Shown here in pieces: positions 43,325-51,658 of a DNA stretch of 64,000 bases (position 1 is its first letter; the number at the start of each line of letters is the position of its first letter). Source of the stretch: Flavobacterium panacagri (GTDB lineage Bacteria; Bacteroidota; Bacteroidia; Flavobacteriales; Flavobacteriaceae). The translations under genes and the position numbers were made by a program. The stretch spans positions 3,968,001 through 4,032,000 of the forward strand of contig NZ_CP119766.1 in assembly GCF_030378165.1 (NCBI RefSeq), given 5' to 3'. Below the pieces are notes generated by a model. The model was not told where the DNA came from and ran no database searches. It saw only the letters and a program-made list of their open reading frames with translations.

Positions 43325-44554
43325 GTGACTCATATCAACAAACTTAAAATATTCAACGATCCTATATATGGTTTTATAACGATTCCGAATGAGCTGGTTT
43401 ACGATTTAATTCAGCATCCGTATTTTCAACGTTTACGTAGAATTTCTCAAATGGGATTATCGTATTTGGTGTATCCAGGCGCAAACCATACTCGTTTTCA
43501 TCACGCGTTAGGATGTATGCATTTGATGAAAAAAGCGATTGATACGCTTCGTTTTAAAGATGTTGTAATTTCTGAAGAAGAAGAAAATGCTTTATTAATC
43601 GCGATTTTACTTCACGATATTGGACACGGACCATTTTCTCATGCAATGGAAAAAAGTATTGTGGAAGATGTGCATCACGAAGCTATTTCCTTATTATTCA
43701 TGAATCAGTTGAATGAGGAATTTGATGGGAAATTAAGTTTGGCTATTCAGGTTTTTAAAGGGGAATATCATAGAAAATTCATGTTGCAATTGATTTCAAG
43801 TCAATTGGATATGGATCGAATGGATTACTTAAAACGGGATAGTTTTTACACAGGAGTCGCAGAAGGAAATGTGAATTCTGAACGTTTGATTCAGATGATG
43901 AATGTGGAGAACGATGTTTTGGTTATTGAAGAAAAAGGAATTTATTCAGTAGAGAAATTTTTGCTTTCCAGAAGATTAATGTATTGGCAGGCTTATTTGC
44001 ATAAAACCAGTTTAGTTGCCGAATTAATTCTGATGAAAGTTTTAAAAAGAGCGAAAGAATTGACTTTAAAAGGAGTTAAATTACCTTGCAGTGAACCGCT
44101 TTCGTATTTTATGCACAATAAAATTACATTGGAAGATTTTGATGCCGAAAAGCTGGATTTGTTTTCTCAATTAGATGATTTTGATATTATAAGCGCCTTA
44201 AAAGCATGGCAGAGACATAGTGATTTTATACTTTCTACTTTAAGTAAAATGATTATTAATAGAGATTTGTTAAAGATTAAGTTGAGTGCAGAAAAGATTC
44301 CGATGGAAGAATCTCAATCTTTGAAAGAAGAATTTGCAGAAGCGCATCAAATCTCGGCTGTAGATGCAGGATATTTTATTTTTAGAGGAAAAATTAAAAA
44401 TCAAGCGTACAGTAAAGAAGCAGAACCTATCCGAATTTTGAAAAAAGATAAAACAATTGAAGATGTTGTAGAAGCTTCTGACCAGCTGAATTTGAAATCG
44501 TTATCTAAATTGGTAACAAAATATTATATCTGTTTCCCAAAACAACTAATCTAA
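43325..44554 (+). CDS. HD-domain phosphohydrolase (dNTPase-like)
   Basis: A 409-residue enzyme of the HD superfamily related to SamHD1-type dNTP triphosphohydrolases. The start is GTG: the family start INKLKIFNDPIYGFI follows directly, and no ATG exists nearby. Metal ligands are in GANHTRFHHALGCMHLM, ILLHDIGHGPFSHAME and SSQLDMDRMDYLKRDSF. The substrate may be dNTPs or another nucleotide. It precedes the lipid A genes on the same strand, with only 39 bases to lpxD. Confidence 0.9.
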   Translation: MTHINKLKIFNDPIYGFITIPNELVYDLIQHPYFQRLRRISQMGLSYLVYPGANHTRFHHALGCMHLMKKAIDTLRFKDVVISEEEENALLIAILLHDIGHGPFSHAMEKSIVEDVHHEAISLLFMNQLNEEFDGKLSLAIQVFKGEYHRKFMLQLISSQLDMDRMDYLKRDSFYTGVAEGNVNSERLIQMMNVENDVLVIEEKGIYSVEKFLLSRRLMYWQAYLHKTSLVAELILMKVLKRAKELTLKGVKLPCSEPLSYFMHNKITLEDFDAEKLDLFSQLDDFDIISALKAWQRHSDFILSTLSKMIINRDLLKIKLSAEKIPMEESQSLKEEFAEAHQISAVDAGYFIFRGKIKNQAYSKEAEPIRILKKDKTIEDVVEASDQLNLKSLSKLVTKYYICFPKQLI

Positions 44555-44580
44555 AATTAACATTTAAAACCTATTTTTTA

Positions 44581-44588
44581 TATTTTTG
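44581..44588 (+). promoter_or_regulatory. Candidate -7 box very close to lpxD start
   Basis: TATTTTTG matches TAnnTTTG and ends only five bases before the lpxD ATG at 44594. Transcription from it would give a leaderless or nearly leaderless mRNA. Confidence 0.4.
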
Positions 44589-44593
44589 TCGCG

Positions 44594-45637
44594 ATGAAAT
44601 TTACAGCAGAACAAATAGCAGGAATTTTAGAAGGAGAAGTTGTTGGGAATCTCAATGCAGAGGTTTCTAAGCTTTCTAAAATCGAAGAAGGCGAAGAGGG
44701 ATCGCTTACTTTTTTAGCTAATCCAAAGTATATCAATTACATATATACTACAAAAGCGACAGTAACAATTGTTAATGACAGCTTTATTCCCGAACAGGAA
44801 ATTACTACTACTTTAATAAAAGTAGAAGATGCTTATGCCGCATTTTCTAAACTTTTACACTTTTATAATCAGGTAAAACTAAACAAAACAGGTATCGAAC
44901 CACAGTCTTTTATGTCTGAGGGAACTAAATATGGTGAAAATCTATATTTAGGAAGTTTCAGCTATATCGGACAGAATGTAGTCTTAGGTGACAATGTGAA
45001 GATTTACCCAAACAGCTTTATTGGAGACAATGTTGTCATTGGTGATAATGTCTTCATTTTTGCTGGTGCTAAAATTTATTCAGAAACTGTAATTGGCAAC
45101 AATTGTACTGTTCATTCAGGAGTGATAATTGGTGCAGATGGTTTCGGTTTTGCACCGAATGAAAATGGAGAATACAGTAAAGTACCTCAAATTGGTAATG
45201 TTATTATTGAAGATAATGTTGATATTGGTGCAAATACAACTATTGACAGAGCTACTCTTGGATCTACGATAATTAGAAAAGGAGTTAAGTTGGATAATCA
45301 GATTATGATTGCTCATAATGTAGAAATAGGGAAAAATACTGTTATTGCCGCTCAAAGTGGTGTAGCTGGTTCTACAAAAATAGGCGAGAATTGTATGATT
45401 GGTGGACAGGTAGGTATCGCAGGTCATTTGACTATTGGAAATAATGTTAGACTTCAGGCTCAGTCTGGAGTTGCTAGAAACATAAAGGATGATGAAGTTT
45501 TACAAGGAACGCCTTCTCTTGGATATACTGAATTTAACAAATCGTATGTTCACTTTAAAAATCTTCCTAAGATAGTGGCCGAAGTTCAAGAATTAAAAAA
45601 ACAAATAATAAACCCAAAAAATGGAAATAATGGTTAA
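44594..45637 (+). CDS. lpxD: UDP-3-O-acylglucosamine N-acyltransferase LpxD
   Basis: A 347-residue left-handed beta-helix acyltransferase for the third step of lipid A synthesis. The N-terminal uridine-binding domain has [19 protein letters not shown]. The hexapeptide region runs from about residue 100 to 310, with the catalytic-His segment [20 protein letters not shown]. The C-terminal helix is [17 protein letters not shown]. It overlaps the start of lpxC-fabZ by a few bases. Confidence 0.95.
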   Translation: MKFTAEQIAGILEGEVVGNLNAEVSKLSKIEEGEEGSLTFLANPKYINYIYTTKATVTIVNDSFIPEQEITTTLIKVEDAYAAFSKLLHFYNQVKLNKTGIEPQSFMSEGTKYGENLYLGSFSYIGQNVVLGDNVKIYPNSFIGDNVVIGDNVFIFAGAKIYSETVIGNNCTVHSGVIIGADGFGFAPNENGEYSKVPQIGNVIIEDNVDIGANTTIDRATLGSTIIRKGVKLDNQIMIAHNVEIGKNTVIAAQSGVAGSTKIGENCMIGGQVGIAGHLTIGNNVRLQAQSGVARNIKDDEVLQGTPSLGYTEFNKSYVHFKNLPKIVAEVQELKKQIINPKNGNNG

Positions 45638-47018
45638 ACAGAAGACCATCAAAAATGAAATTTCACTAACAGGAGTTGGATTGCATACTGGAAAAGAAGT
45701 TACAATGACTTTTAAACCTGCTCCCGTTAATAATGGTTTCACTTTTGTAAGAGTAGATTTGCAAGGTCAACCAGTCATTGAAGCTGATGCTAATTATGTT
45801 GTTAATACTCAAAGAGGAACAAATCTTGAGAAATTAGGAGTGAAAATTCAAACACCTGAACACGTTTTAGCTGCAGTAGTTGGCTGCGATTTGGATAATA
45901 TTATTATTGAATTGAATGCCTCTGAACTTCCAATTATGGATGGTTCATCAAAATATTTTGTTGAAGCTATTGAAAAAGCAGGTATTGAAGAACAAGATGC
46001 ACAGCGTAATGTTTATGTTGTAAAGGAAGTGATTTCATTTACAGACGAAGCTACAGGAAGCGAAATCTTGGTTATGCCAAGCGATGAATATCAAGTTACA
46101 GCAATGGTTGATTTTGGTACTAAAGTTTTAGGTACTCAAAATGCAACTTTAAAAAGTTTATCAGATTTTAAAGAAGAAATAGCAAGTTCTAGAACTTTTA
46201 GTTTCTTACACGAATTAGAATCATTATTAGAACATGGTCTAATTAAAGGTGGCGATTTAAACAATGCAATCGTATATGTAGACAAAGAAATCTCTGAATC
46301 TACAATGGAGAATCTTAAAAAAGCATTTGGCAAAGATGAAATTTCTGTAAAACCAAATGGTGTTTTAGATAACCTTACATTACACTATCCGAACGAAGCG
46401 GCAAGACACAAATTACTTGATGTTATTGGAGATTTATCTTTAATTGGCGTTCGTATTCAAGGAAAAATTATTGCCAACAAACCAGGGCACTTTGTAAATA
46501 CTCAATTTGCAAAAAAACTGGCTAAAATTATCAAAATAGAACAGAGAAATCATGTTCCTACTTATGATTTACATCAAGAACCATTGATGGATATTCATAA
46601 AATTATGGCGATGCTTCCTCACAGACCTCCATTTTTGTTGATTGATAGAATTATTGAAATGTCTGATCGTCATGTGGTTGGTTTGAAAAATGTTACTATG
46701 AACGAGAATTTCTTTGTAGGACACTTTCCGGAAGCTCCAGTTATGCCGGGGGTTTTAATTGTAGAAGCAATGGCACAAACTGGTGGAATCTTAGTATTAA
46801 GTACAGTTCCAGATCCAGAAAATTACTTAACATACTTTATGAAGATTGACAACGTTAAGTTTAAACATAAAGTATTGCCAGGAGATACATTAATTTTCAA
46901 ATGCGAATTGATTTCTCCTATCAGAAGAGGAATTTGTCATATGCAGGCAAACGCTTATGCAAATGGTAAATTAGTAACTGAGGCAGAATTAATGGCACAA
47001 ATTGCAAGAAAACAATAA
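45630..47018 (+). CDS. Bifunctional LpxC-FabZ fusion
   Basis: A 462-residue fusion, typical of Bacteroidota. I choose the ATG at 45630 ([20 protein letters not shown]), three codons inside the longest frame. Residues 1-300 are LpxC, the zinc deacetylase committing lipid A synthesis: [16 protein letters not shown] and [19 protein letters not shown]. Residues about 315-462 are FabZ, the 3-hydroxyacyl-ACP dehydratase: [14 protein letters not shown] and [19 protein letters not shown]. Fusing them couples hydroxyacyl-ACP use between lipid A and fatty acid synthesis. Confidence 0.96.
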   Translation: MVKQKTIKNEISLTGVGLHTGKEVTMTFKPAPVNNGFTFVRVDLQGQPVIEADANYVVNTQRGTNLEKLGVKIQTPEHVLAAVVGCDLDNIIIELNASELPIMDGSSKYFVEAIEKAGIEEQDAQRNVYVVKEVISFTDEATGSEILVMPSDEYQVTAMVDFGTKVLGTQNATLKSLSDFKEEIASSRTFSFLHELESLLEHGLIKGGDLNNAIVYVDKEISESTMENLKKAFGKDEISVKPNGVLDNLTLHYPNEAARHKLLDVIGDLSLIGVRIQGKIIANKPGHFVNTQFAKKLAKIIKIEQRNHVPTYDLHQEPLMDIHKIMAMLPHRPPFLLIDRIIEMSDRHVVGLKNVTMNENFFVGHFPEAPVMPGVLIVEAMAQTGGILVLSTVPDPENYLTYFMKIDNVKFKHKVLPGDTLIFKCELISPIRRGICHMQANAYANGKLVTEAELMAQIARKQ

Positions 47019-47092
47019 TAAATTATCAAATTTATTGTTTAGGTTTGTTGCCTCAAATTAGAATATTTTAATTAAAAATATAAAACATACAG

Positions 47093-47878
47093 ATGAATCA
47101 ACCATTAGCATATGTTCATCCTGGCGCTAAAATCGCTAAAAATGTTGTAATCGAACCATTTACAACAATTCACAATAATGTTGTTATTGGTGATGGTACT
47201 TGGATTGGTTCAAACGTGACCATTATGGAAGGCGCTCGAATTGGAAAAAATTGTAATATTTTTCCAGGAGCGGTAATTTCAGCTGTGCCACAAGATTTAA
47301 AATTTGGCGGTGAAGATTCTCTCGCAATTATCGGTGATAATTGTACTATCAGAGAATGTGTAACTATTAATAGAGGAACAATTGCTTCTGGACAGACTGT
47401 AATTGGAAATAATTGCCTAGTAATGGCTTATGCTCACATTGCGCACGACTGTGAAATTGGAAATAATGCAATTATCGTTAATGGTGTTGCTTTAGCTGGT
47501 CACGTAGTTGTAGGGAATCATGCTGTTATTGGTGGTTTAGCTGCAATTCACCAATTTATTCATATTGGTGATCATGCTATGATTTCTGGTGGATCTTTGG
47601 TTAGAAAAGATGTTCCTCCTTTTACAAAAGCAGCAAAAGAACCATTGTCCTATGTTGGAATTAACTCTGTTGGTTTAAGAAGAAGGGGATTTAGTACTGA
47701 AAAGATTAGAGAAATTCAGGAAATCTACAGAATTTTATACCAAAAAAATTACAATACAACGCAAGCTTTAAGTATTATTGAAGCTGAAATGGAAGCTACT
47801 CCTGAAAGAGACGAAATTCTTGATTTTATCAGAAATTCTTCTCGAGGAATTATGAAAGGTTATTCTGGGAACTATTAA
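47093..47878 (+). CDS. lpxA: UDP-GlcNAc O-acyltransferase LpxA
   Basis: A 261-residue beta-helix acyltransferase, first enzyme of lipid A synthesis. Opens with AYVHPGAKIAKNVVIEPFTT; the catalytic His is in MAYAHIAHDCEIGNNAII. The GGLAAIHQFIHIGDHAMISG segment and the C-terminal helices (LRRRGFSTEKIREIQEIYR) are LpxA-specific. It completes the lpxD, lpxC-fabZ, lpxA block. Confidence 0.96.
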   Translation: MNQPLAYVHPGAKIAKNVVIEPFTTIHNNVVIGDGTWIGSNVTIMEGARIGKNCNIFPGAVISAVPQDLKFGGEDSLAIIGDNCTIRECVTINRGTIASGQTVIGNNCLVMAYAHIAHDCEIGNNAIIVNGVALAGHVVVGNHAVIGGLAAIHQFIHIGDHAMISGGSLVRKDVPPFTKAAKEPLSYVGINSVGLRRRGFSTEKIREIQEIYRILYQKNYNTTQALSIIEAEMEATPERDEILDFIRNSSRGIMKGYSGNY

Positions 47879-47880
47879 TT

Positions 47881-48030
47881 GTTTTAGAGTTTAGATTTCT
47901 GATTTTAGATTTCTGAACTTTGAATTGAATTTAAAATAAATATTAAATAAAAAATGAAGATTGATTCTTTAATTAGAATCTAAAATCTATCCCGAGGCTT
48001 CGGGACTAAAATCTAAAATAAAAAAAACAA
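47881..48030. repeat. Spacer with TTTAGATTT words and TCCCGAGGCTTCGGGA hairpin
   Basis: Repeated TTTAGATTT words on the left and their complement AAAATCTAAAAT on the right frame the spacer between lpxA and efp. A six-base-pair hairpin TCCCGAGGCTTCGGGA is at 47990-48005, similar to the palindrome at 25438-25455. Confidence 0.65.
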
Positions 48031-48597
48031 ATGGCATCTACATCAGATATTAGAAACGGATTGTGTATTAAATTTAATCACGATATCTATAAGATTATTG
48101 AATTTCTTCACGTAAAACCTGGAAAAGGTCCAGCTTTCGTAAGAACAAAATTGAAAAGCTTAACTTCAGGTAAAGTATTAGATAATACTTTTTCTGCAGG
48201 TCACAAAATTGACGTTATTCGTGTTGAAACACATACATTTCAATATTTGTATCCAGAAGGTGATGAATTTCACTTTATGAATGCTGAAACGTTTGAACAA
48301 ATTTCTTTAAACAAAAACATTCTAGATGCTCCAGATTTGTTAAAAGAAGGAACAAACGTAATGGTTCAGATCAATACAGAAACTGATTTACCATTATCAG
48401 TGGATATGCCAGCATCTGTAATTCTTGAAGTTACTTATGCTGAACCAGGAGTAAAAGGAAATACTGCTACAAATGCAACGAAAAACGCTACAGTAGAAAC
48501 GGGTGCAAACATCAACGTTCCTTTATTTATTAATGAAGGAGATAAAATTAAAATCGATACAGCTTCAGGTTCTTACATGGAGCGTGTAAAAGAATAA
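48031..48597 (+). CDS. efp: Elongation factor P
   Basis: A 188-residue translation factor that relieves stalling at proline runs. Domain 1 has the loop HVKPGKGPAFVRTKLKSL with the tip residue Lys, domain 2 VMVQINTETDLPLSVDMPAS, and domain 3 ends INEGDKIKIDTASGSYMERV. Length and motifs are standard. Confidence 0.97.
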   Translation: MASTSDIRNGLCIKFNHDIYKIIEFLHVKPGKGPAFVRTKLKSLTSGKVLDNTFSAGHKIDVIRVETHTFQYLYPEGDEFHFMNAETFEQISLNKNILDAPDLLKEGTNVMVQINTETDLPLSVDMPASVILEVTYAEPGVKGNTATNATKNATVETGANINVPLFINEGDKIKIDTASGSYMERVKE

Positions 48598-48654
48598 TTT
48601 TTTTTAATTAAGATAATTTGACAATGAGTCAGTTAGATAATTTATGAATCGACA

Positions 48655-48662
48655 TATTTTTG
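48655..48662 (+). promoter_or_regulatory. Candidate -7 box for the second lpxD-like gene
   Basis: TATTTTTG fits TAnnTTTG. It lies inside low-complexity sequence made of TTTTCTAATTGACAAA words, 57 bases ahead of the gene. Confidence 0.35.
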
Positions 48663-48719
48663 TATATTCATATTCTAATTGACTCATTTTCTAATTGACA
48701 AATTTTCTAATTATACTAT

Positions 48720-49649
48720 ATGAAATTTCAAAAGATTCATTCTTTACAAGAAATTGCAAATTTGCTTAATTGCAAATTTATTGGTGACAAAGACTTCCAA
48801 GTTTTGGGCATGAACGAGATACATGTGGTTGAGCCAGGTGATATCGTTTTTGTTGACCATCCAAAATATTATGATAAAGCTTTACAATCGGCAGCGACCA
48901 TTGTTTTGATCAACAAAGAAGTGGATTGTCCAGAAGGTAAGGCACTTCTAATTTCTGACGATCCGTTTAGAGATTTCAATATTCTTACTAAACATTTCAA
49001 ACCTTTTCAATTTGCAAATGTAGCGATTGCACCTACAGCAGAAATAGGAGAGGGAACTATCATTCAACCTAATACTTTTGTTGGTAATCACGTAAAAATT
49101 GGAAAGAATTGTTTGATTCATTCTAATGTATCCATTTACGATCATACTATTATTGGTGATAATGTGATTATTCATGCAGGAACTATTCTAGGAGCTGACG
49201 CTTTTTATTATAAGAAACGTCCTGAGGGCTTCGATCAGTTAGTTTCAGGCGGAAGAGTAGTTGTTGAAGATAATGTTGGTATTGGTGCGCTTTGTACAAT
49301 AGACAAAGGAGTTACAGGGGATACGACTATTGGAGCAGGAACAAAACTGGATAATCAGGTTCATGTTGGTCATGACACTATTATTGGTAAAAAATGTTTA
49401 ATAGCTTCGCAGACTGGTATTGCCGGTTGCGTAATTATTGAAGATGAAGTTACGATGTGGGGTCAAGTTGGAACAACTAGTGGTATTACTATCGGTACAA
49501 AAGCGGTGGTAATGGGGCAGACAGGTGTGACAAAATCAGTTGAAGGAGGAAAGTCCTATTTTGGTACTCCAATTGAGGAGTCTAGAGAGAAATTGAAACA
49601 ATTAGCTAATATCAAGAAGATTCCTGAAATTTTAAGTAAATTGAAGTAA
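48720..49649 (+). CDS. Second LpxD-like acyltransferase
   Basis: A 309-residue paralogue of lpxD with the same architecture: an N-terminal uridine-binding-like domain (VVEPGDIVFVDHPKYYDKAL) and a hexapeptide beta-helix from about residue 100. The catalytic-site region is LDNQVHVGHDTIIGKKCLIA, keeping the His. It differs in lacking the C-terminal helical tail of the first LpxD. It could acylate a different sugar or use another chain length. It is followed after one base by an NTF2-like gene. Confidence 0.85.
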   Translation: MKFQKIHSLQEIANLLNCKFIGDKDFQVLGMNEIHVVEPGDIVFVDHPKYYDKALQSAATIVLINKEVDCPEGKALLISDDPFRDFNILTKHFKPFQFANVAIAPTAEIGEGTIIQPNTFVGNHVKIGKNCLIHSNVSIYDHTIIGDNVIIHAGTILGADAFYYKKRPEGFDQLVSGGRVVVEDNVGIGALCTIDKGVTGDTTIGAGTKLDNQVHVGHDTIIGKKCLIASQTGIAGCVIIEDEVTMWGQVGTTSGITIGTKAVVMGQTGVTKSVEGGKSYFGTPIEESREKLKQLANIKKIPEILSKLK

Positions 49650-49650
49650 T

Positions 49651-50013
49651 ATGTCTATTAAAGAATTTGTTCAGAAATTTTATAAGTCAGATGCCTTAAT
49701 TGATAGCGAAATTTTAAAAACATATCTGCATCCTGACGTTACACTTGAATGGAACAGCAGTAAAGGTTTTATTCAGATGGATTATGACTCGATAATCGAA
49801 ATGGCCAACGAACTTAGTCGTGCTTATGTACGTTCTAAAGTTAGAATTAGTCATATTATTAGCGAAGATGATTTAGTATCAGTGCGTTATTCTCATTTTG
49901 TAAAAACAATTGAGAATCCTAGAGAAGAGATGCTTCTGGCACATTTTTCAACAATTTGGCAGATAAAAGATGATAAACTTTACAGAGGTTATCAAATGAG
50001 TCAATTTTCTTAA
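49651..50013 (+). CDS. NTF2/SnoaL-like small protein
   Basis: A 120-residue protein of the nuclear transport factor 2 fold: TYLHPDVTLEWNSSKGFIQM, then SDDLVSVRYSHF-type strands (EDDLVSVRYSHFVKTI) and FSTIWQIKDDKLYRGYQMSQ. The family covers small enzymes and ligand binders. It directly follows the second lpxD-like gene with one base between, so they are probably translated together. Function unknown. Confidence 0.85.
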   Translation: MSIKEFVQKFYKSDALIDSEILKTYLHPDVTLEWNSSKGFIQMDYDSIIEMANELSRAYVRSKVRISHIISEDDLVSVRYSHFVKTIENPREEMLLAHFSTIWQIKDDKLYRGYQMSQFS

Positions 50014-50056
50014 TATTTTTTTGACAATAAAAGAGGCAAAATACATTACAAAACCT

Positions 50057-50064
50057 TATTTTTG
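50057..50064 (+). promoter_or_regulatory. Candidate -7 box for sucD
   Basis: TATTTTTG matches TAnnTTTG and lies 35 bases before the sucD ATG. Confidence 0.4.
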
Positions 50065-50099
50065 CAACACAAATTTAAAAACTACATAAAATATATATC

Positions 50100-50972
50100 A
50101 TGAGTGTTTTAGTTAATAAAGATTCCAAAATAATTGTTCAGGGATTTACAGGAAGCGAAGGTACTTTCCATGCTTCTCAAATGATTGAGTACGGTACTAA
50201 TGTTGTTGGAGGTGTTACTCCAGGAAAAGGTGGAACAAGCCACTTAGACCGTCCAGTTTTTAATACAGTTAAAGATGCTGTTGATCAAGCTGGAGCTGAT
50301 ACATCTATCATTTTTGTTCCGCCAGCTTTTGCTGCTGATGCAATTATGGAAGCTGCTGATGCTGGAATTAAAGTAATTATTGCTATTACAGAAGGAATTC
50401 CTGTAGCAGATATGATTAAAGCAAATAATTATGTTAAAGAAAGAAATTCTAGATTAATTGGTCCAAACTGCCCAGGTGTAATCACTCCAGGTGAGGCTAA
50501 AGTTGGAATTATGCCAGGTTTCGTTTTCAAAAAAGGAAATGTTGGTATCGTTTCTAAGTCTGGAACTTTAACTTACGAAGCTGCTGACCAAGTTGTAAAA
50601 CAAGGTTTAGGAATTACTACAGCTATCGGAATTGGTGGAGATCCAATCATTGGAACTACAACTAAAGAAGCTGTTGAATTATTAATGAACGATCCAGAGA
50701 CTGAAGCTATCATCATGATTGGTGAAATTGGAGGTCAATTAGAAGCTGATGCTGCTAAATGGGTAAAAGCTGACGGTAACCGTAAACCAGTTATTGGATT
50801 TATCGCTGGAGAAACTGCTCCTGCTGGTAGAACAATGGGTCACGCGGGTGCTATTGTTGGTGGTTCTGATGATACAGCTGCAGCTAAAAAACAAATCATG
50901 AGAGACAACGGAATTCACGTTGTTGATTCACCAGCTGAAATTGGTAAAAAAGTAAAAGAAGTACTTGGATAA
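50100..50972 (+). CDS. sucD: Succinyl-CoA ligase alpha subunit
   Basis: A 290-residue TCA-cycle enzyme subunit. CoA-binding [20 protein letters not shown], the [20 protein letters not shown] loop, and the phospho-histidine segment [13 protein letters not shown] are diagnostic. The beta subunit gene sucC is not adjacent, which is usual in flavobacteria. Codon use is strongly biased, fitting high expression. Confidence 0.97.
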   Translation: MSVLVNKDSKIIVQGFTGSEGTFHASQMIEYGTNVVGGVTPGKGGTSHLDRPVFNTVKDAVDQAGADTSIIFVPPAFAADAIMEAADAGIKVIIAITEGIPVADMIKANNYVKERNSRLIGPNCPGVITPGEAKVGIMPGFVFKKGNVGIVSKSGTLTYEAADQVVKQGLGITTAIGIGGDPIIGTTTKEAVELLMNDPETEAIIMIGEIGGQLEADAAKWVKADGNRKPVIGFIAGETAPAGRTMGHAGAIVGGSDDTAAAKKQIMRDNGIHVVDSPAEIGKKVKEVLG

Positions 50973-51000
50973 TCTCCAGCTATTTAAAATAATAAATTCC

Positions 51001-51032
51001 AAAAAGTCTCAATATTTTGTTGAGACTTTTTA
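51001..51032 (+). terminator. Terminator of sucD
   Basis: AAAAAGTCTCAA/TTGAGACTTTTT stem with a seven-base loop, 28 bases after the stop codon. Confidence 0.9.
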
Positions 51033-51062
51033 CATTTTTAAGACTGAGGCAAAAAATAGAAA

Positions 51063-51100
51063 AATCTTAGCATCTTAGTACCTCAGTATCTTAGAAGCTT
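51063..51100. repeat. CTTAGCAT-type word array
   Basis: Words CTTAGCAT, CTTAGTAC, CTCAGTAT and CTTAGAAG follow each other in an 8-base rhythm just ahead of the GIY-YIG-like gene. Same family as the array at 10957-11003. Confidence 0.65.
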
Positions 51101-51111
51101 AAAAAAGAATT

Positions 51112-51540
51112 ATGAATAAAGAATTAGAAAAGTTTAAAGTAAGCAATAGTTTTACTTTTACAGTTGAAGATAGTTTAGAACAAGTTTGTAATGCTCCAGA
51201 AGGAAGCGCTGGAATCTTTGTGGTTTATGCTGTTGAAGGTGATTCAAAAGAATTAATTATGGTTGGTTCTACAGGAACTGTTCAGAATGATGGAACCTTA
51301 AAAAGCAAAAACGGCGGTTTATATGATAAAATCGTAAACGGACACCAATTTGCAAAAACAGGAAGAAAATATTCATGGCCTGCTCAAATGAAATTGGAAA
51401 ACATTGCTACCCTTGAAGTAGTTTGGTATGAAACTTTCACTGGTGATGTGAAAGCAATACCAACTGCTGTTGAAGGACAGGTTTTGCAAAATTTCTTAGA
51501 TGAAAATGCTAAATTGCCGAGATGGAATGTAGCTTTTTAA
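51112..51540 (+). CDS. GIY-YIG-like small protein
   Basis: A 142-residue soluble protein. The order of motifs GIFVVYAVE, IMVGSTG, GGLYDKIVNGH, a late VEGQVLQNF (possible metal-binding Glu) and a terminal PRWN resembles a compact GIY-YIG nuclease domain, with Lys in place of the usual Arg. The match is by eye and modest. It is bracketed by two strong terminators, so it is a single-gene unit. Confidence 0.5.
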   Translation: MNKELEKFKVSNSFTFTVEDSLEQVCNAPEGSAGIFVVYAVEGDSKELIMVGSTGTVQNDGTLKSKNGGLYDKIVNGHQFAKTGRKYSWPAQMKLENIATLEVVWYETFTGDVKAIPTAVEGQVLQNFLDENAKLPRWNVAF

Positions 51541-51558
51541 TGAACAATTTATCAAAAT

Positions 51559-51596
51559 AAAAAAAGCCTTACTGTTATTTAGTAAGGCTTTTTTTA
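51559..51596 (+). terminator. Terminator of the GIY-YIG-like gene
   Basis: AAAAAGCCTTACT/AGTAAGGCTTTTTTT stem with a seven-base loop. Confidence 0.92.
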
Positions 51597-51658
51597 TGAA
51601 ACTATAGGATTTTAATTTTTGGTTTTATATATTTAAAAACCGAAAACAAACTAAATCT

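Noticed and set aside
45116..45427. Minus-strand 103-residue frame in lpxD
   Set aside because: It is a shadow of the hexapeptide repeats, whose regular codons keep the opposite frame open.
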